Source: Thermoplasmata archaeon
GTDB lineage: Archaea; Thermoplasmatota; Thermoplasmata; Lutacidiplasmatales; UBA184
Assembly (NCBI GenBank): GCA_030037875.1
Contig: JASHPV010000044.1
Span: forward strand, 1-6,457
DNA length: 6,457 nucleotides
Direction of reading: 5' to 3'
Notes under the pieces: model-generated
Told to the model about the DNA's origin: nothing
Seen by the model: the letters and a program-made list of their open reading frames with translations, nothing else
Database searches by the model: none
Shown here: piece after piece, positions 4,839-6,457 of the stretch
Numbering within the stretch: position 1 is the stretch's first letter
Layout of the letters: the number at the start of each line of letters is the position of its first letter
Program-made: the position numbers and the translations under genes

Positions 4839-6457
4839 ATGGTCACCTCTCCTCGCGTGCTCACCTCTTCGGGCGAGCTCACCGGCCGCTGGGGCGCCGT
4901 CTTCGAGGAAGCCGGCGTCCGGAACCGGGTCATGGAGCTCGCGAGCCGATTTCCCGAGGAAAGATCCTTGGAGATTCCGTTCTCCGCGATCGAGACCGCC
5001 GACACGGCACTCGCGGACGAACTGCTCGTCCGCCCCGAGGAGGTTCTCGACTCCGGTTCGAGGGCGATGCGGGAGCTCCTCCCTGTGATGGGACCCGAAG
5101 CCCAGGGGTTGCGACTCCGGGTGACGGGCCTGCCCGCCACCGCGCACCGGGTCATCCGAGAGATCCGGGAATCGGACCTGAACCGGTTCATCGGGATCGA
5201 CGGCACCGTTCGCAAGGCGACCGAGGTCCGTCCCCAGATTCGGGACGCCGTCTTTTCCTGCGCCGCCTGTCGCGCCGAGGTCCACGAACTGCAGGACGAG
5301 ACGAGCCCGATCTTCCGCGAACCGATCGAGTGCTACACTGCGCAGGGCGGCTGCGGCAAGCCGGCCAGCCGAACTCGGTTCCGGTTACTCCCCGAGAAAT
5401 CGCTCTACATCGACTCCCAGCGGATCGAGATCCAGGAGAACCCGGAGAGTCTCAAGGGCGGAGCCCACCCTCAGGGTCTCTCCATCCTTCTCACCGAGGA
5501 CCTCACGGGTCGGGTCATCCCCGGCAACCGCGTGATGGCCGTGGGGACTCTCAAGTCGCTCCAGCGGGCCACAGCGTCCCGGACTGGCGTGATTCGGTCC
5601 ACAACCTTCGACCTGATCCTCCTCGGAAATTCCCTTGAGTCCCAGAAGCGCGAGTACGAAGAGATCGAGGTCACGGAAGATGAACTCCGGGAGATCCTTC
5701 AGTGGCAGGGGGACCCGACGGTGGTCGATCGGATCGTCCTCTCGCTCGCCCCGACGATCAAGGGGATGGAGGAGGAGAAGGAGGCCATCGCCCTCCAGTT
5801 GTTCGGCGGAGTCGAGAAACGGCAGCCCGACGGGATCCGGATCCGGGGAGACATCCATACCCTTTTGGTCGGAGATCCCGGTACTGCAAAGTCACAACTG
5901 CTGCGGTACGTCGCGGACGTCGCCCCGCGCGGCATCTACACGAGCGGCAAGGGCGCCACCGCGGCCGGCCTGACGGCGGCGGCGGTGAAGGACGATTTCG
6001 CCGGGGGCCGATGGGTTCTCGAGGCCGGAATGATGGTGCTCGCGGATGGCGGCGTCGCCGTCATCGACGAACTCGACAAGATGACGCCCGAGGACTCCTC
6101 TGCGATGCACGAGGCGCTCGAGTCCGGCACCGTGTCGGTCAGCAAAGCGGGCATCACGGCCACGTTGAACGCCCGCTGCACGGTACTGGCCGCGGCCAAC
6201 CCTCGGTTCGGCCGATTCACCCCGGATCGTGGCTTTGCGGAACAGGTGAACCTGCCTCCTACGTTGTTGTCCCGGTTCGACGTCATATTCTCCATCTTCG
6301 ACAAGCCCGACCGACAGCGGGACCGCTTGCTGGCGAACCGGATCCTGGAGTCGCATCGGGCCGGGGAGGCCCGGGAGCTCGGCGCGGAAACGGCGGAATC
6401 CCCCTCCGGTGGAGCCCCGTTCCCGCCGGAGTTCCTTCGAAAGTACATCGCCTACGC
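4839..6457 (+). CDS. mcm: MCM replicative DNA helicase (partial, 3' end outside window)
   Basis: MCM forms the hexameric ATP-driven helicase that unwinds DNA at the archaeal replication fork. The window holds 539 codons with no stop; archaeal MCMs usually run to about 650-700 residues, so the C-terminal lid and winged helix are missing. The N-terminal domain has the typical RSLEIPFSAIE and ADELLVRPEEVL stretches, then a zinc site with Cys141, 144, 165 and 172 (C-x2-C-x20-C-x6-C) and an OB fold. The AAA+ core has Walker A GDPGTAKS (345-352, Lys351), helix-2 insert and pre-sensor hairpin regions, Walker B VIDELDKM (408-415, Asp410 and Glu411), sensor 1 Asn454 in AAANP, and the arginine finger Arg479 in LLSRFD. 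No intein interrupts Walker A, a common intein site in archaeal MCMs. The ATG has a Shine-Dalgarno sequence ten bases upstream, and the gene lies 20 bases after aspS, probably in the same transcript. Confidence 0.96.
   Translation, partial: MVTSPRVLTSSGELTGRWGAVFEEAGVRNRVMELASRFPEERSLEIPFSAIETADTALADELLVRPEEVLDSGSRAMRELLPVMGPEAQGLRLRVTGLPATAHRVIREIRESDLNRFIGIDGTVRKATEVRPQIRDAVFSCAACRAEVHELQDETSPIFREPIECYTAQGGCGKPASRTRFRLLPEKSLYIDSQRIEIQENPESLKGGAHPQGLSILLTEDLTGRVIPGNRVMAVGTLKSLQRATASRTGVIRSTTFDLILLGNSLESQKREYEEIEVTEDELREILQWQGDPTVVDRIVLSLAPTIKGMEEEKEAIALQLFGGVEKRQPDGIRIRGDIHTLLVGDPGTAKSQLLRYVADVAPRGIYTSGKGATAAGLTAAAVKDDFAGGRWVLEAGMMVLADGGVAVIDELDKMTPEDSSAMHEALESGTVSVSKAGITATLNARCTVLAAANPRFGRFTPDRGFAEQVNLPPTLLSRFDVIFSIFDKPDRQRDRLLANRILESHRAGEARELGAETAESPSGGAPFPPEFLRKYIAY

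Noticed and set aside
5871..5894. Possible intein at the MCM Walker A site
   Set aside because: The motif GDPGTAKSQLL is continuous and the helicase frame is uninterrupted.
1..6457. Search for a novel defence, mobile or CRISPR-like system
   Set aside because: All substantial coding sequence is explained by five housekeeping genes; no repeats, integrases, transposases or unknown large genes are present.

Overview
This GC-rich window reads as a stretch of archaeal chromosome with all genes on the + strand. The archaeal markers are an MCM replicative helicase, an archaeal-type aspartyl-tRNA synthetase of about 436 residues that aligns end to end with Thermococcus-type enzymes, and a class 1B dihydroorotate dehydrogenase next to its PyrK partner. 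AT-rich TATA-like boxes also stand out at archaeal distances from start codons. A GC-rich euryarchaeal or Thermoplasmatota-like lineage is my best guess, but nothing here fixes the phylum.

Layout: a TATA box at 19-25; pyrD (43-975); a short gap with a second AT-rich box; pyrK (about 1022-1795); a 106-base spacer before pyrG that holds a TATA-like box, a CG palindrome and a 37-codon open frame overlapping both neighbours by four bases; pyrG (1902-3536); aspS (about 3508-4818), whose N-terminus is encoded inside the end of pyrG; a 20-base gap with a Shine-Dalgarno sequence; and mcm (4839 to the window edge, incomplete). Apart from the pyrK-pyrG spacer there is almost no non-coding DNA.

Function: PyrD and PyrK together oxidise dihydroorotate to orotate, and PyrG makes CTP from UTP, so the first half serves pyrimidine nucleotide synthesis. 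AspS charges tRNA with aspartate, and MCM unwinds DNA at the replication fork. This looks like a housekeeping run linking nucleotide supply, translation and replication. I see no mobile element, CRISPR array, RNA gene or defence system.

The points most worth a second look are the start of aspS (no ATG, GTG or TTG is available; a CTG preceded by a nine-base Shine-Dalgarno match fits best), the unusual residues in AspRS at the positions that set tRNA discrimination, the small frame bridging pyrK and pyrG, and an apparent split between leaderless starts upstream and Shine-Dalgarno starts downstream.
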